In this document: piece after piece, positions 27,401-35,491 of the stretch
How positions within the stretch are numbered: position 1 is the stretch's first letter
Layout of the letters: every line of letters begins with the position of its first letter
Assembly: GCA_964455395.1 (NCBI GenBank)
Contig: CAYVWB010000010.1
Location: 20,474-84,473 of the forward strand
Reading direction: 5' to 3'
Origin: CAYVWB01 sp964455395
Lineage (GTDB): Bacteria; Desulfobacterota; Desulfovibrionia; Desulfovibrionales; Desulfovibrionaceae
Length of the DNA: 64,000 nt
Notes under the pieces: model-generated
Seen by the model: the letters and a program-made list of their open reading frames with translations, nothing else
Database searches by the model: none
Told to the model about the DNA's origin: nothing
Position numbers and translations under genes: made by a program

Positions 27401-27498
27401 TGGCTTTTCACCTGGACGCCGAGTTCCCGCAGCGCGTGGATCAACTCTTTCTTGTTGACGCCGAGTTCGTTGGAGAGGTCATGTACTGTTGTGGTCAT
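24460..27498 (-). CDS. infB: Translation initiation factor IF-2
   Basis: A 1012-residue GTPase that places fMet-tRNA on the 30S subunit. The N-terminal IF2_N helix domain (TVHDLSNELGVNKKELI) is followed by about 350 residues of Ala/Pro/Glu-rich low-complexity sequence, including a collagen-like Gly-Pro-Ala run. A second IF2_N-like segment precedes the G domain (G1 GHVDHGKT at 520-527, DTPGHEAF, NKMDKEGA) and the C-terminal domains II-IV end with VGDIIEAFEEVE. It is longer than the E. coli protein because of the linker. ATG at 27498 lies three bases after the ylxR stop. Confidence 0.97.
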   Translation of the reverse strand: MTTTVHDLSNELGVNKKELIHALRELGVQVKSHMSAVSDEEAAEMRAKFRATTDGGRDVVRKEVQPGVIVRRRRKGKGESEAPAPAAETPAPAAPASQPAPAEAQPAPPVTKEAPTPQAAEPAAEEAAPAGARIISHPDAPEPQPAAETPASTPPAEPASGSAEETAAPIAEVAEAVETAEAVETAEPDAAPAPDAAPPTAAPAQAAETLSAADADEAPEVSPTVETPATAHEPQPEATEAPEVAAGKEGEDTAADAETEPSQEAKPKKKKKKREEPAAGPQVRVISMPDPAEVARQQAEAQLAKQEAPAGPRRGPGGPAPGPAGPAGPAGPAGPGGPGAPGGAPTRDDAGRKGRKKDRRVVDFSQNLSEEEDRRRASLQAKTKKGQPLRDKTGGKMRGKRKRHQQFDTEHAASATMAEQAAHPLKQAKRKIRIDEAIRVADMAHQMGVKSQALIKVLLGLGVMATINQSLDFDTASLVAAEFGYEAEKTGFSEDVYIVPQEADAPEALKPRPPVVTIMGHVDHGKTSLLDAIRASNITSGEAGGITQHIGAYHVQTPRGEIVFLDTPGHEAFTAMRARGAQVTDIVILVVAADDGVMDQTREAINHSRAAGVPIVVAVNKMDKEGAEPDRVKRELAELGLLPEDWGGETIYAHVSAKNRDGIDNLLELVLLQAEVLELKANPDKPARGHIVEARLDKGRGAVATVLIQEGALRQGDAFVCGLYSGRVRAMFNDQGQKIEYAGPAIPLEVQGFEGVPEAGDEFVGVEDDKVARRIAEARQLKQREKELAKESKITLETFLAKTAEEEAAILNLVLKADVQGSLEAVSEALGKLSTDEVKVRIIHAGAGAITESDIMLASASDAIIIGFNVRPSAKVKDVAEQESVEIRFYDIIYKLVGEIKDALSGMLSPEIKEVYLGQAEVRDTFSVPKVGVIAGCAVVDGKITRHAGIRLLRDGVVTYTGGVSSLKRFKDDVKEVAKGYECGIGLENYNDIKVGDIIEAFEEVEEARSLD

Positions 27499-27501
27499 GC
27501 G

Positions 27502-27735
27502 TCACCCCCTAGGCTTCCGCCGGCTCCGACGCTGTCGGAACCGCTCCCGGCACTGCTCGTCGTGCAGACATGTGTAGCAGCCGCGACCGTGCATGCGTTG
27601 GCGCGGGTCCGGGGTGTATTCCCCATGGACCAGCACGTGCCGCAGGAGTTGGTCTTTGGGCAGTTTCTTTCGGCAGACCACGCAGGTGCGCAGCGGCGCG
27701 CGGGGTCGGTCTGCGTGGGAGTCTTCATGTGGCAT
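27502..27735 (-). CDS. ylxR: YlxR family (DUF448) RNA-binding protein
   Basis: A 77-residue protein with the YlxR signature RTCVVCRKKLPKDQLLR and GRGCYTCLHDEQC. YlxR folds into a small RNA-binding domain and is nearly always encoded between nusA and infB, as here. Extra cysteines (CxxC and CxxxxxxC pattern) could bind metal; this is an inference. Confidence 0.88.
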   Translation of the reverse strand: MPHEDSHADRPRAPLRTCVVCRKKLPKDQLLRHVLVHGEYTPDPRQRMHGRGCYTCLHDEQCRERFRQRRSRRKPRG

Positions 27736-27770
27736 TGCGCGGTGCGTGATGGCATTACGTTCTTGATTCG

Positions 27771-29267
27771 CTATTCGTTCTCGTCGTTGGGACGGGTCGT
27801 CTGTGCGTCGGCGTCGAGGGCTTCGGGGTCGATGGGTTGCTCCACGCGCTTGGCGTCGTCCGGCTGCGCCAAGGGCTCGTCGGGCGTGGCCACGGCGTCG
27901 GGGCTGGGCGATGCGTCAGCGTCGTCTGTCGTCTCGGGCGTTGGAGCAGCGTCTTCCTGCACATTGGTCGGCTCGTCTGCGTGCGCGTCGTCCCCGGCTT
28001 CTGTTTCATCAAGGTCTTCTTCAGGCGTCGGTTTGGGCGCAAGACCGAGGAAGTTGATGGCGGCGCGGATCTGGTCCACTTTTTCCTGCGGCAGGGAGAG
28101 TTTCTCCATGAGCTCTTCGTCATCGGTGATGGCGATCTGCTCGGGGTTCTCCAAGTTGGCGCGGAAGAAGCGGTCCATGGGAATTTCCGCCACGCTGGCG
28201 AGCTGCTCCAGCTGTTCGCGGCCAAGGTTGAGCTCGCTGTAGCGGCTTTCCGTGTAGATGTCGATCTTCCAGCCAAGCAACTTGGAGGCGAGCTTGACGT
28301 TTTGCCCCTTGCGACCGATGGCGAGGGTGAGCTGATCGTCAGGCACCACCACTTCCAGCAGCTTGTCCTCGTCATCCACGGTGATGCGGCTGATGAGCGC
28401 GGGGGCCAGCGCATGGGCTGCATAAGTGGCTATTTCGGGGCTCCACACCACGATGTCGATGCGTTCCCCGCGCAGCTCCTGCACCACGTTCTGGATGCGC
28501 GAGCCGCGGATGCCCACACAGGCGCCCACGGGGTCCACGTCCCGGTCGCGGGAGTAGACAGCCACTTTGGCGCGGCTGCCGGGATCGCGGGCGATGCCCA
28601 TGATCTGCACGGTCTGGTCGTCCACTTCGGGTACTTCGCGTTTGAACAGAGCAGCCATGTAGTCCGGGTGGGAGCGCGAGACGATGACTTGGGGCCCGCG
28701 GCCTTCCTTGCGCACTTCGATGAGGTAGGCTTGCACGCGGTCGCCGCGCTTGAAGCGTTCCTTGGGGATCTGTTCTTCCTTGGGCAGCAGGGCTTCTGTG
28801 CGGCCGAGGTTGATGATCCAGCCCATGCGGTCGCGGCGTTGGATGATGCCGCTGATGATTTCGCCTTGGCGTTCCTTGAATTCCTCGTAGATGATTTCCT
28901 GCTCGGCGTCGCGCATGCGCTGGATGATGACCTGCTTGGCGGACTGTGCAGCGATGCGGCCCAGGTCCTCCACCTTGAGCTTGAAGCCGATTTCGTCTTC
29001 CAGCACCACGCCGGGGTCGTGCAGGACAGCTTCTTCCAGGGAGATCTCTGTGTCCGGGTCGCCCACGTCGTCCGTGACGATCTTGAACTGGTAGACATCG
29101 ATTTCGCCGGTTTCCTCGTTGAAGCTCACTTCGATGTCACGGTGTTCGCCGTACTTGCGCACCACGGAGGAGCGCACTGCTTCTTCGAGGGTGTCGACGA
29201 GGAGGTCGCGGTCGATGCCGCGGTCCTTGCTGATCTGGTCGATGGCTTTTTTCAGTTCACTGCTCAT
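27771..29267 (-). CDS. nusA: Transcription termination/antitermination factor NusA
   Basis: A 498-residue protein that binds RNA polymerase and RNA to control pausing, termination and antitermination. It has an N-terminal polymerase-binding domain (1-125), an S1 domain (GIIQRRDRMGWIINLG, about 135-200) and two KH domains (ACVGIRGSRIQNVVQEL; AIGRKGQNVKLASKL). The last 90 residues or so are an acidic Asp/Glu/Ala/Pro tail in place of ordered AR repeats. ATG at 29267 with GGAG upstream; part of rimP-nusA-ylxR-infB. Confidence 0.96.
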   Translation of the reverse strand: MSSELKKAIDQISKDRGIDRDLLVDTLEEAVRSSVVRKYGEHRDIEVSFNEETGEIDVYQFKIVTDDVGDPDTEISLEEAVLHDPGVVLEDEIGFKLKVEDLGRIAAQSAKQVIIQRMRDAEQEIIYEEFKERQGEIISGIIQRRDRMGWIINLGRTEALLPKEEQIPKERFKRGDRVQAYLIEVRKEGRGPQVIVSRSHPDYMAALFKREVPEVDDQTVQIMGIARDPGSRAKVAVYSRDRDVDPVGACVGIRGSRIQNVVQELRGERIDIVVWSPEIATYAAHALAPALISRITVDDEDKLLEVVVPDDQLTLAIGRKGQNVKLASKLLGWKIDIYTESRYSELNLGREQLEQLASVAEIPMDRFFRANLENPEQIAITDDEELMEKLSLPQEKVDQIRAAINFLGLAPKPTPEEDLDETEAGDDAHADEPTNVQEDAAPTPETTDDADASPSPDAVATPDEPLAQPDDAKRVEQPIDPEALDADAQTTRPNDENE

Positions 29268-29325
29268 GTCGTTCTCCGCAGGGTCGAGGGGGCGTTGGCC
29301 TTGTCGACCGTGCTCGTCCGGCTGT

Positions 29326-29904
29326 TCACTTGCCGCGTTTTTCGCGGGGGGGGCGTTTGCCGGGGCTTTCGAAATGGTGGACGAGATGGACCGAGGCGAG
29401 CTGGCCCCAGTCGAGCGTCAGAGTCGCAGCGTCGACGGAGCTGTCGTCGTCGGACAGGTCGTCGAGCGCGGCGCCCTCGGGGTGCGCCAGCGTGATGGTC
29501 AGGCGGTCGTCTTCCACGGCGCGCAGCTTCCCTTGGAAGCGCTTGCGACCGGGAAAACGCGTTTCGTCCGGGGGCGTCTTGGCGGTGAGGTTCAGTTCGC
29601 GACCACTATATGGAATGAGCTGCGACGGTTCGAAGAAGCGGCGTTCCAGACCTGGCGAGGAGACTTCCAGCACGTACTGCCCCGGCACCACGTCTTCCGC
29701 GTCCAGCGCCACGGAAAGCGCGCGGGAGACCTCAGCACACTGGTCGATGGTCACTTCACCTTCGTCGGGCGTATCCAGAAAAACGCGCACGATGCTTTTT
29801 CGCTCCGAGCCCCTGACGTCCACACCCCAGAGCGTGAGCCCGGAGGCTTCGGCCATGGCGCGCGCGAGGCGCGCGATGTGTTTCTGGACGGCGGTCAATG
29901 TCAT
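29326..29904 (-). CDS. rimP: Ribosome maturation factor RimP
   Basis: A 192-residue protein needed for 30S subunit maturation. Conserved features are GLTLWGVDVRGSERKSIVRVFLD, VTIDQCAEVSRALS and the signature YVLEVSSPGLERRF. The C-terminal SH3-like half carries extra Asp-rich residues (DDLSDDDSSVD). It is first in the nusA-infB operon, 58 bases before nusA. Confidence 0.93.
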   Translation of the reverse strand: MTLTAVQKHIARLARAMAEASGLTLWGVDVRGSERKSIVRVFLDTPDEGEVTIDQCAEVSRALSVALDAEDVVPGQYVLEVSSPGLERRFFEPSQLIPYSGRELNLTAKTPPDETRFPGRKRFQGKLRAVEDDRLTITLAHPEGAALDDLSDDDSSVDAATLTLDWGQLASVHLVHHFESPGKRPPREKRGK

Positions 29905-29987
29905 GGAAGCGGAGTCCTCGCCGGGGTGTCAGTTAAAGGGTGAAGGGTTGCGCCTTCCTTGCCGGAGCGCAGGGGGCGTTCGCCAAC

Positions 29988-30016
29988 AAAAAAGGGGGGA
30001 CCCGAAAGGCCCACCC
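29988..30016 (-). terminator. Rho-independent terminator between tRNA-Gly and rimP
   Basis: Minus strand GGGTGGGCC, loop TTTC, GGGTCCCCCC, then six T; the stem has two small bulges. It lies about 380 bases downstream of the tRNA and 84 bases upstream of rimP, so it may limit read-through from the tRNA promoter into the operon. Confidence 0.7.
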
Positions 30017-30393
30017 GCGAATCGAAGACGCTGCAGCGCCTGAGACAACGCCTGTTCCGCAGCGTCTTGCGGAGTGGCGGCGTCTTGCGACATCCGCCGC
30101 GCGTTTCCGCGACCTCTCCTGCCGGCCGTGTCCTTCCGGGAGCGTGCACGGACGACGGAGGACGGGGGCTGCAAGACCTTGAGACCACGAGACCACGAGG
30201 CCTTGAAACAGGGCCGCTGGCGGAGCCGTGCGCCGTCGCCTGCGAGGTCCGTGGCGCTGGTCGTGCGCCGCCGCTCTGTGTCGCGCTGCGATCTGGAGCC
30301 TTGGCCTGGCGCTTCGGGGAAAAGCGCTGCGGGCCGACTGTTCGGGAAGCAGACGGCGCCGTCCTGATGTCGCACGATGGCGCAGAGCGACCC
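30017..30393 (-). other. Long trailer between tRNA-Gly and its terminator
   Basis: No supported gene. Just before the terminator a 10-bp inverted repeat AAGACGCTGC/GCAGCGTCTT (30025-30034, 30059-30068) could form a second hairpin, giving the look of a small structured RNA 3' end. A 54-codon minus-strand frame from 30093 crosses the terminator and is not credited. Confidence 0.4.
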
Positions 30394-30469
30394 TGGAGCG
30401 GGCGACGGGATTCGAACCCGCGACCCCAAGCTTGGGAAGCTTGTACTCTACCAGCTGAGTTACACCCGC
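30394..30469 (-). tRNA. tRNA-Gly (anticodon CCC)
   Basis: A 76-nt cloverleaf on the minus strand: acceptor GCGGGTG/CGCCCGC, D-stem ACTC/GAGT, anticodon stem CAAGC/GCTTG with loop TTCCCAA, T-arm GCGGG TTCGAAT CCCGT, discriminator T and encoded CCA. The loop gives anticodon CCC, reading GGG. It lies upstream of rimP-nusA-infB, the place taken by metY in E. coli. Confidence 0.96.
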
Positions 30470-30484
30470 CCTCGGGAACAAGCA

Positions 30485-30513
30485 CAGATACACAGGGCGG
30501 GGTGGGGTGTCAA
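30485..30513 (-). promoter_or_regulatory. Promoter of tRNA-Gly
   Basis: Minus strand TTGACA (30508-30513), 17-base spacer, TATCTG (30485-30490), ending about 15 bases before the mature tRNA 5' end. Confidence 0.7.
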
Positions 30514-30587
30514 GCCTTTTCCCCCCTTGCTGCGAACCCTTTCCGCATGGCCCGACGCGCGATCCGGACCACGCCCGACGCGCACAT

Positions 30588-30603
30588 TGGAACGCAATCT
30601 GCA
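30588..30603 (+). promoter_or_regulatory. Sigma-54 promoter of the flgF operon
   Basis: TGGAACGCAATCTGCA matches the -24/-12 consensus TGGCACGnnnnTTGCW at all but two positions, with GG and GC at the exact spacing. It lies 41 bases before the flgF start codon, in line with sigma-54 control of mid/late flagellar genes in many polar flagellates. Confidence 0.75.
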
Positions 30604-30643
30604 TCCCATTCCGCAAGACACGGCCACAAAGGAGGTCGCAACC

Positions 30644-31429
30644 ATGCAAGACAGCATGATTTCAGCACTTTTTGGCGCGATGACCTGTGAGCACAGGCTC
30701 AACATCACCGCCAACAATCTGGCGAACGCCAACACCACAGGCTACAAGCGCGACACGCTCGCTTTCAAGGATGTCTTCGTGCCGTACGCGCATGACAAGA
30801 TCATGGAGCCGGTGCTCGCCGTGCGGGACAAGAAGCTCTTCCCGCCGCCTGTGCACATCGCCAAGACCCGCATCGCCGAAGAGCAGATCCAGTTCGAGCA
30901 AGGCGGCCTCAAGCAGACGGGCTCCCCCTTGGATGTCGCCATCCGCGGCGACGGCTTCTTCAAGATCCAGACCGAGGACGGAACCCAGTTCTACAGCAGA
31001 AACGGCAACTTCCACCGAAACGCCGATGGGCAACTCGTCAACGCCCGCGGCGACGCCGTTCTTGCCGGCGGCGCCGCCGTGGAGATTCCCCCCAATGCGG
31101 AGCAAGTGGAATTCGGCCCTTCCGGGCAGGTGTATGCAGACGGCGTCAACCTCGGCCAGCTCGATCTCGTCTCCTTCGAGGATCTCCAGAGTCTGGAGAA
31201 GGTGGGACGCAACTACTACCAGCTCAAGGAGGGCGTGAACGCTGCGGAGATTCAGCCGCAGGACGCCGAGCTCGCCCAGGGGTATCTGGAGAGCTCCAAC
31301 GTCAATGTGGTGACAGCCATGGTGGACATGATCGAAACCCAGCGCGCTTTCGAAGCGTACGGCAAAGTCATCACCACCACCAACGAGACCGACAAGAACG
31401 CCATCACGCGCGTCGGCAGAGCCACTTAA
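30644..31429 (+). CDS. flgF: Flagellar basal-body rod protein FlgF
   Basis: A 261-residue rod component. N-terminal LNITANNLANANTTGYKRD and the C-terminal SSNVNVVTAMVDMIETQRAFEAY are the paired rod/hook signature helices; GSPLDVAIRGDGFFKIQ is the internal FlgF/FlgG motif. ATG at 30644 follows AAAGGAGG. First gene of an eleven-gene flagellar run. Confidence 0.9.
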   Translation: MQDSMISALFGAMTCEHRLNITANNLANANTTGYKRDTLAFKDVFVPYAHDKIMEPVLAVRDKKLFPPPVHIAKTRIAEEQIQFEQGGLKQTGSPLDVAIRGDGFFKIQTEDGTQFYSRNGNFHRNADGQLVNARGDAVLAGGAAVEIPPNAEQVEFGPSGQVYADGVNLGQLDLVSFEDLQSLEKVGRNYYQLKEGVNAAEIQPQDAELAQGYLESSNVNVVTAMVDMIETQRAFEAYGKVITTTNETDKNAITRVGRAT

Positions 31430-31457
31430 CCCCTAGCAGTACGGAGGCGACACCGCC

Positions 31458-32240
31458 ATGATGCGTTCTCTCTGGACGGCGGCCACGGGCATGATCGCGC
31501 AGCAGCTCAACATCGACGTGATCTCCAACAACCTGGCCAACGTCAACACCATCGGTTTCAAGAAGAACCGCGCCGAGTTCGAGGACTTGCTCTACCAGAA
31601 CCAGCGTATCGCCGGCACGGAGACAGAATCCGGGCAGCGGCTGCCCACGGGCATCCAGGTCGGCATGGGCGTGCGGCCCACCACGGTTCACAAGTTCTTC
31701 AGCCAAGGCGACTATCAGAACACCGAGAACCCACTGGACCTCGCCATCGAAGGCGACGGCTTTTTCCAGGTGGACGTCAATGGCGAGCAGGCCTACACCC
31801 GCGCCGGCGCGTTCAAGCTCAACGACGAAGGAACCGTGGTCACGGCCAACGGCTACCCCTTGCAGCCGGAGTTCACCGTGCCGGCGGACACCGTCAACGT
31901 GGTGGTCACCTCGGACGGCCGCATCTCCGCTCTGGACTCCGGCGGGGAAGAGCTGGCCGGGGCGGACATCCCCATCTACTCCTTCATCAACCCCCCGGGT
32001 CTCACTGCGGCGGGCCGGAACCTCTACTATCCCACGGAAGCCTCGGGCGATCCTGTGGAGGGCGTGCCCGGCACGGAGAATTTCGGCACCATCACCCAAG
32101 GCTATCTGGAGATGTCCAATGTGGAGATCGTGGACGAGATGGTTCAGATGATCGTGGGTCAGCGCGCTTACGAGATCAACTCCAAAGCCATCCAGACCTC
32201 GGACGCCATGCTCCAGACCGCCACCAACCTGAAACGCTAG
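31458..32240 (+). CDS. flgG: Flagellar basal-body distal rod protein FlgG
   Basis: A 260-residue distal rod subunit. It has the N-terminal WTAATGMIAQQLNIDVISNNLANVNTIGFKK, the FlgG-typical NPLDLAIEGDGFFQV and the C-terminal MSNVEIVDEMVQMIVGQRAYEIN. Its length is the family norm. It follows flgF by 28 bases with GGAGG before the ATG. Confidence 0.96.
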   Translation: MMRSLWTAATGMIAQQLNIDVISNNLANVNTIGFKKNRAEFEDLLYQNQRIAGTETESGQRLPTGIQVGMGVRPTTVHKFFSQGDYQNTENPLDLAIEGDGFFQVDVNGEQAYTRAGAFKLNDEGTVVTANGYPLQPEFTVPADTVNVVVTSDGRISALDSGGEELAGADIPIYSFINPPGLTAAGRNLYYPTEASGDPVEGVPGTENFGTITQGYLEMSNVEIVDEMVQMIVGQRAYEINSKAIQTSDAMLQTATNLKR

Positions 32241-32275
32241 CCCCACGCTGCATGCAGAACGCTTCAGGAGGCCTC

Positions 32276-33364
32276 ATGCCACACGTTGCGCCCCCCCACA
32301 CCGAGCCCGAGCTTGCGGCCCGCATCGCCGCTCCCGCTCCTCCCGCAATCGCCGACCCCGTGGAGACCCGATGGTCCCTGCGGCTGCCCCTGGGGCTGGC
32401 GCTGGCCACGGGGCTGCTCGCGGTCTGTCTGGCTGTCGCGCCCACGCTCATCGCCTTCGCCAATGCTTCGCCAGCATGGCGCATCGCCGTGCAGGAAGCT
32501 GCGGTGACGAGCGGCGAAAAAGTGACGCTCGGGGAGATCGCTCGCCCCTTGGGTCCCATGCCCGAAGCGCACTGGAAGGCCCTGGCCGCCACCGAGTTGT
32601 GGCCCGCCCCCCCGGCGGACGGCAAACCCATGGCCGTGAATCGCGACAAGCTGGAAAAGGCCCTGAAGCACTACCTGGGTGAGAACGCCGACTACTGCCT
32701 GCTGCCGGACCGGCTGGTGCTGCGTCGCGGGGGCAAGTTGCTGGGCGAAGACGACTTGGCGCAGCTGGTGGTCAAGAATCTGACGCCGCAGATCAAAGCC
32801 CTGGGACGGGAGGCTTCCTTCCGGGACTACCGCCTCCCAGAGAGCTATTTCATGGACGACCCCACCAACGAACTCGCCGTGGACGTGGTGGGCCGGCTGG
32901 AGCCGGGGCGACTCTCCCTGCGCTTCGTGGAGCGCGACCTGCGCGGACAAGAGGTGCGCAAGGTGTCCGGCAGCGTTTTTCTTGACTGCTACAAGGATGT
33001 GATGGCCGCCGCAGAGCCCCTGGACCGCGATCAGGCCTTGACTCCCGAAGCGGTGACCACCAAGCGCGTGAACCTCGCCTACATGCGCGGCGACCCCTGG
33101 GACGGCCGTGGCGGTCCTTGGCGGCTGACGCGTCCCGTGGGCGCCGGCGAACCCATCTACCAGGACGATCTGGAACCCCTGCCCATGGTGCGCCGGGGCG
33201 AAGCCGTCACCCTGAAATACGAAGGCCGCCACGTCACCCTGCAGGTCATGGCTGAAGCCTTGGAAGACGCCGGCCCCGGGCAGACGGTGCGAGTGCGCAA
33301 CACCCAGTCCAGCCGCGAAGTGGTGGCCCGTGTGCGCGACGCGCATACCGTGGTGGTCCGATAG
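32276..33364 (+). CDS. flgA: Flagellar P-ring assembly chaperone FlgA
   Basis: A 362-residue periplasmic chaperone for P-ring assembly. The C-terminal SAF domain (about residues 230-362: ALTPEAVTTKRVNL, GEPIYQDDLEPLPMVRRGEAVTL, VRVRNTQSSREVVARV) is diagnostic. The N-terminus is longer than in enterobacteria, with a Pro-rich stretch before the membrane segment (GLALATGLLAVCLAVAP). ATG at 32276 is preferred for its AGGAGG; an earlier ATG at 32252 has none. Confidence 0.88.
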   Translation: MPHVAPPHTEPELAARIAAPAPPAIADPVETRWSLRLPLGLALATGLLAVCLAVAPTLIAFANASPAWRIAVQEAAVTSGEKVTLGEIARPLGPMPEAHWKALAATELWPAPPADGKPMAVNRDKLEKALKHYLGENADYCLLPDRLVLRRGGKLLGEDDLAQLVVKNLTPQIKALGREASFRDYRLPESYFMDDPTNELAVDVVGRLEPGRLSLRFVERDLRGQEVRKVSGSVFLDCYKDVMAAAEPLDRDQALTPEAVTTKRVNLAYMRGDPWDGRGGPWRLTRPVGAGEPIYQDDLEPLPMVRRGEAVTLKYEGRHVTLQVMAEALEDAGPGQTVRVRNTQSSREVVARVRDAHTVVVR

Positions 33365-33391
33365 CTGCATAGCCCCCCGCAGGAGCAAGAC

Positions 33392-34282
33392 ATGAACGCC
33401 TACAGCCAACGCATCCTCACCATCCTTCAGGGTCTGCGACCCGCCGCCGGCGAAGCCGCGGCCGAGCGCCACGCCAACCACCCCCAGCCGGAGCCCACGC
33501 TCCGCCAGGAGCCGCGCCCCATGCGCCACGCCGACGCTTCTTCCCGGTCCGCCCGCAGCGGATGGCGACGTTTCGCTGCGTTGCTGGTCCTCTGCATGGC
33601 CCTCACCGCTTGCAACCAGACCAAGCAGAACGTGCAGACCACCCCCGTGCTGAACCCGCCCCCCGTGGAGGACCTGGAACCCTCCATCGCGGAGAATCCG
33701 GGCTCCATCTACAATCCCGGCCATTCCGAATTTCTTTTCGAGGACAACCGCGCCCGTCGCGTGGGCGATGTGGTGCTCATCAACGTGGTGGAGAACACCA
33801 CCAGCACGTTGGAAACGGAGACCACCTCGGAGCGGCAGTCCACCACGAACTTGCAGGTGCAAGCCGCTTTCGGCCAACAGACGGTTGGCCTGGGCACGCT
33901 GATGGGCTTGGCCCCCTACGCCCTGGACGGCGAAACGGGCGCGGACCCCATCCTCCAGTTCAACACGCAGAACGAGTTCGAAGGCGAAGGCGAGACGAGC
34001 CGCGAAGCGCAGATCTCCGCCACCATCGGCGCGCGGGTGGTCAAGGTGTTGCCTGGCGGTCTCTTGCAGATCCAGGGCTCCCGCGAAGTCCGCGTCAACG
34101 ACGAGATCCAGATGCTGCTGGTGCAGGGGCTGGTGCGTCCCCGCGACATCGGGCCGGACAACTCCATCCTCTCCACCCAACTGGCGGACGCCCGCGTGGA
34201 ATACTACGGCCGCGGCGTGCTGACAGACCGTCAGTCCCCTGGTTGGGGCGCCCGCGTCATCGACAACATCTGGCCGTTCTAA
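33392..34282 (+). CDS. flgH: Flagellar L-ring lipoprotein FlgH
   Basis: Outer-membrane L-ring subunit, 296 residues from this start. The lipobox is LTAC followed by NQTK; then GSIYNPGHSEFLFEDNRARRVGDVV and VLPGGLLQIQGSREVRVNDE are family motifs, ending in WGARVIDNIWPF. The first start gives an unusually long pre-lipobox region of about 73 residues; an internal ATG at 33521, also with AGGAG upstream, gives a normal signal peptide of about 30 residues and may be the real start. Confidence 0.92.
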   Translation: MNAYSQRILTILQGLRPAAGEAAAERHANHPQPEPTLRQEPRPMRHADASSRSARSGWRRFAALLVLCMALTACNQTKQNVQTTPVLNPPPVEDLEPSIAENPGSIYNPGHSEFLFEDNRARRVGDVVLINVVENTTSTLETETTSERQSTTNLQVQAAFGQQTVGLGTLMGLAPYALDGETGADPILQFNTQNEFEGEGETSREAQISATIGARVVKVLPGGLLQIQGSREVRVNDEIQMLLVQGLVRPRDIGPDNSILSTQLADARVEYYGRGVLTDRQSPGWGARVIDNIWPF

Positions 34283-34330
34283 GCCGTCGGGAACCGTCCA
34301 GTCAGCATGCACAGCCTCAGGAGCCACGCC

Positions 34331-35491
34331 ATGTCCCGCCACTGCAGTCCCATCCGCCAAAGCATCCGCCCCCCTCATCGCCATCGCGCCTTGCTGCGCC
34401 GTGTTCTTTGCATCGCGCTGGTGGGGATGAGCCTCCTCGCCTTCGCGGAACGCGCCGAGGCGGTCCGCCTGAAGGACATCGCCACCTTCGGCGGGGTGCG
34501 CAACAACCAGCTCGTGGGCTACGGTCTGGTGGTGGGCCTCGCCGGGACGGGGGACTCCAACCGCAGCGAGTTCACCATCCAGTCCATGGTCAACATGCTG
34601 GAGGTCCTCGGCGTGGCGGTGGACAGACGCAACCTCCGGCCCCGCAACGTGGCTGCGGTGATGATCACCTGTCCCATGCCCGTCTCCTCCAAGCCGGGCG
34701 CGCGGCTGGACGTCACTGTCTCCTCACTGGGCGACGCCGACAGCCTGCTCGGCGGGGTGTTGCTCATGGCGCCCCTCAAAGGCGTGGACGGCAAAGTCTA
34801 CGCGCTGGCGCAAGGGCCGCTCACCGTGGGCGGGTTCTCTGCGCAAGGCGAGGCCGCCGGGGTGAGCCAGAACATCGCCACCGTGGCCATGATTCCCAAC
34901 GGCGCCACCGTGGAACGCGCCGTGCCCTTCGAATACAACGAGCAGGAATCACTCACCATCCATATGAGCCAGGCGGACTTCACCACCACCATGGAAGTGG
35001 TGACGAAGATCAACGAGACCCTCGGCGGACAATACGCCAAAGCCCGGGACATCTCCACCATTTCGCTGGATGTGCCTGAAGGCTTCCAAGGCGACCTGGT
35101 GCCTTTCATCGCCGGGCTGGAAACGCTTGAAGTAACCCCGGACGTGAAAGCCAAGGTGGTGGTGGACGAAAAAACCGGCACCGTGGTGCTGGGCCGTCAC
35201 GTGCGGCTCTCCAAAGCAGCGGTGGCGCACGGCAACCTGCAGATCGTCATCCGCGAAGGCGCCAACGTGGTCCAGCCGGGGCCTTTCAGCCAAGGCCAGA
35301 CCGTGGTGGTGCCGGAGACGGACGTGGCCGTCACAGAGGAGAACCGCCGTCTCGTGATGGTGGAGGGCGCCACGCTCCAGGAACTGGTGGACGGCTTGAA
35401 CGCCATCGGCGCCACCCCCCGGGACCTCATCTCCATTCTCCGCACCCTCAAGACCGCAGGCGCTCTGCACGCGGAGCTGGAGGTGATGTAG
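34331..35491 (+). CDS. flgI: Flagellar P-ring protein FlgI
   Basis: A 386-residue periplasmic ring protein. Signal peptide (VLCIALVGMSLLAFAERAEA), then VRLKDIATFGGVRNNQLVGYGLVVGLAGTGD, a highly conserved FlgI start, and the C-terminal LNAIGATPRDLISILRTLK. ATG at 34331 follows AGGAG; an ATG eight codons earlier lacks a site. Its stop codon directly abuts the flgJ start. Confidence 0.96.
   Translation: MSRHCSPIRQSIRPPHRHRALLRRVLCIALVGMSLLAFAERAEAVRLKDIATFGGVRNNQLVGYGLVVGLAGTGDSNRSEFTIQSMVNMLEVLGVAVDRRNLRPRNVAAVMITCPMPVSSKPGARLDVTVSSLGDADSLLGGVLLMAPLKGVDGKVYALAQGPLTVGGFSAQGEAAGVSQNIATVAMIPNGATVERAVPFEYNEQESLTIHMSQADFTTTMEVVTKINETLGGQYAKARDISTISLDVPEGFQGDLVPFIAGLETLEVTPDVKAKVVVDEKTGTVVLGRHVRLSKAAVAHGNLQIVIREGANVVQPGPFSQGQTVVVPETDVAVTEENRRLVMVEGATLQELVDGLNAIGATPRDLISILRTLKTAGALHAELEVM

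Noticed and set aside
24424..28242. A 1272-codon plus-strand open frame
   Set aside because: Antisense to infB, ylxR and nusA.
29929..30093. 54-codon minus-strand frame starting MSQDAATPQDAAEQ
   Set aside because: It runs through a rho-independent terminator with a T-run and has no clear ribosome-binding site.
30377..30640. Plus- and minus-strand frames over the tRNA that read like SNPRPQAWEACTLPAEL or VTQLVEYKLPKLGVAGSNP
   Set aside because: These are translations of the tRNA-Gly gene itself, a well-known annotation artefact.
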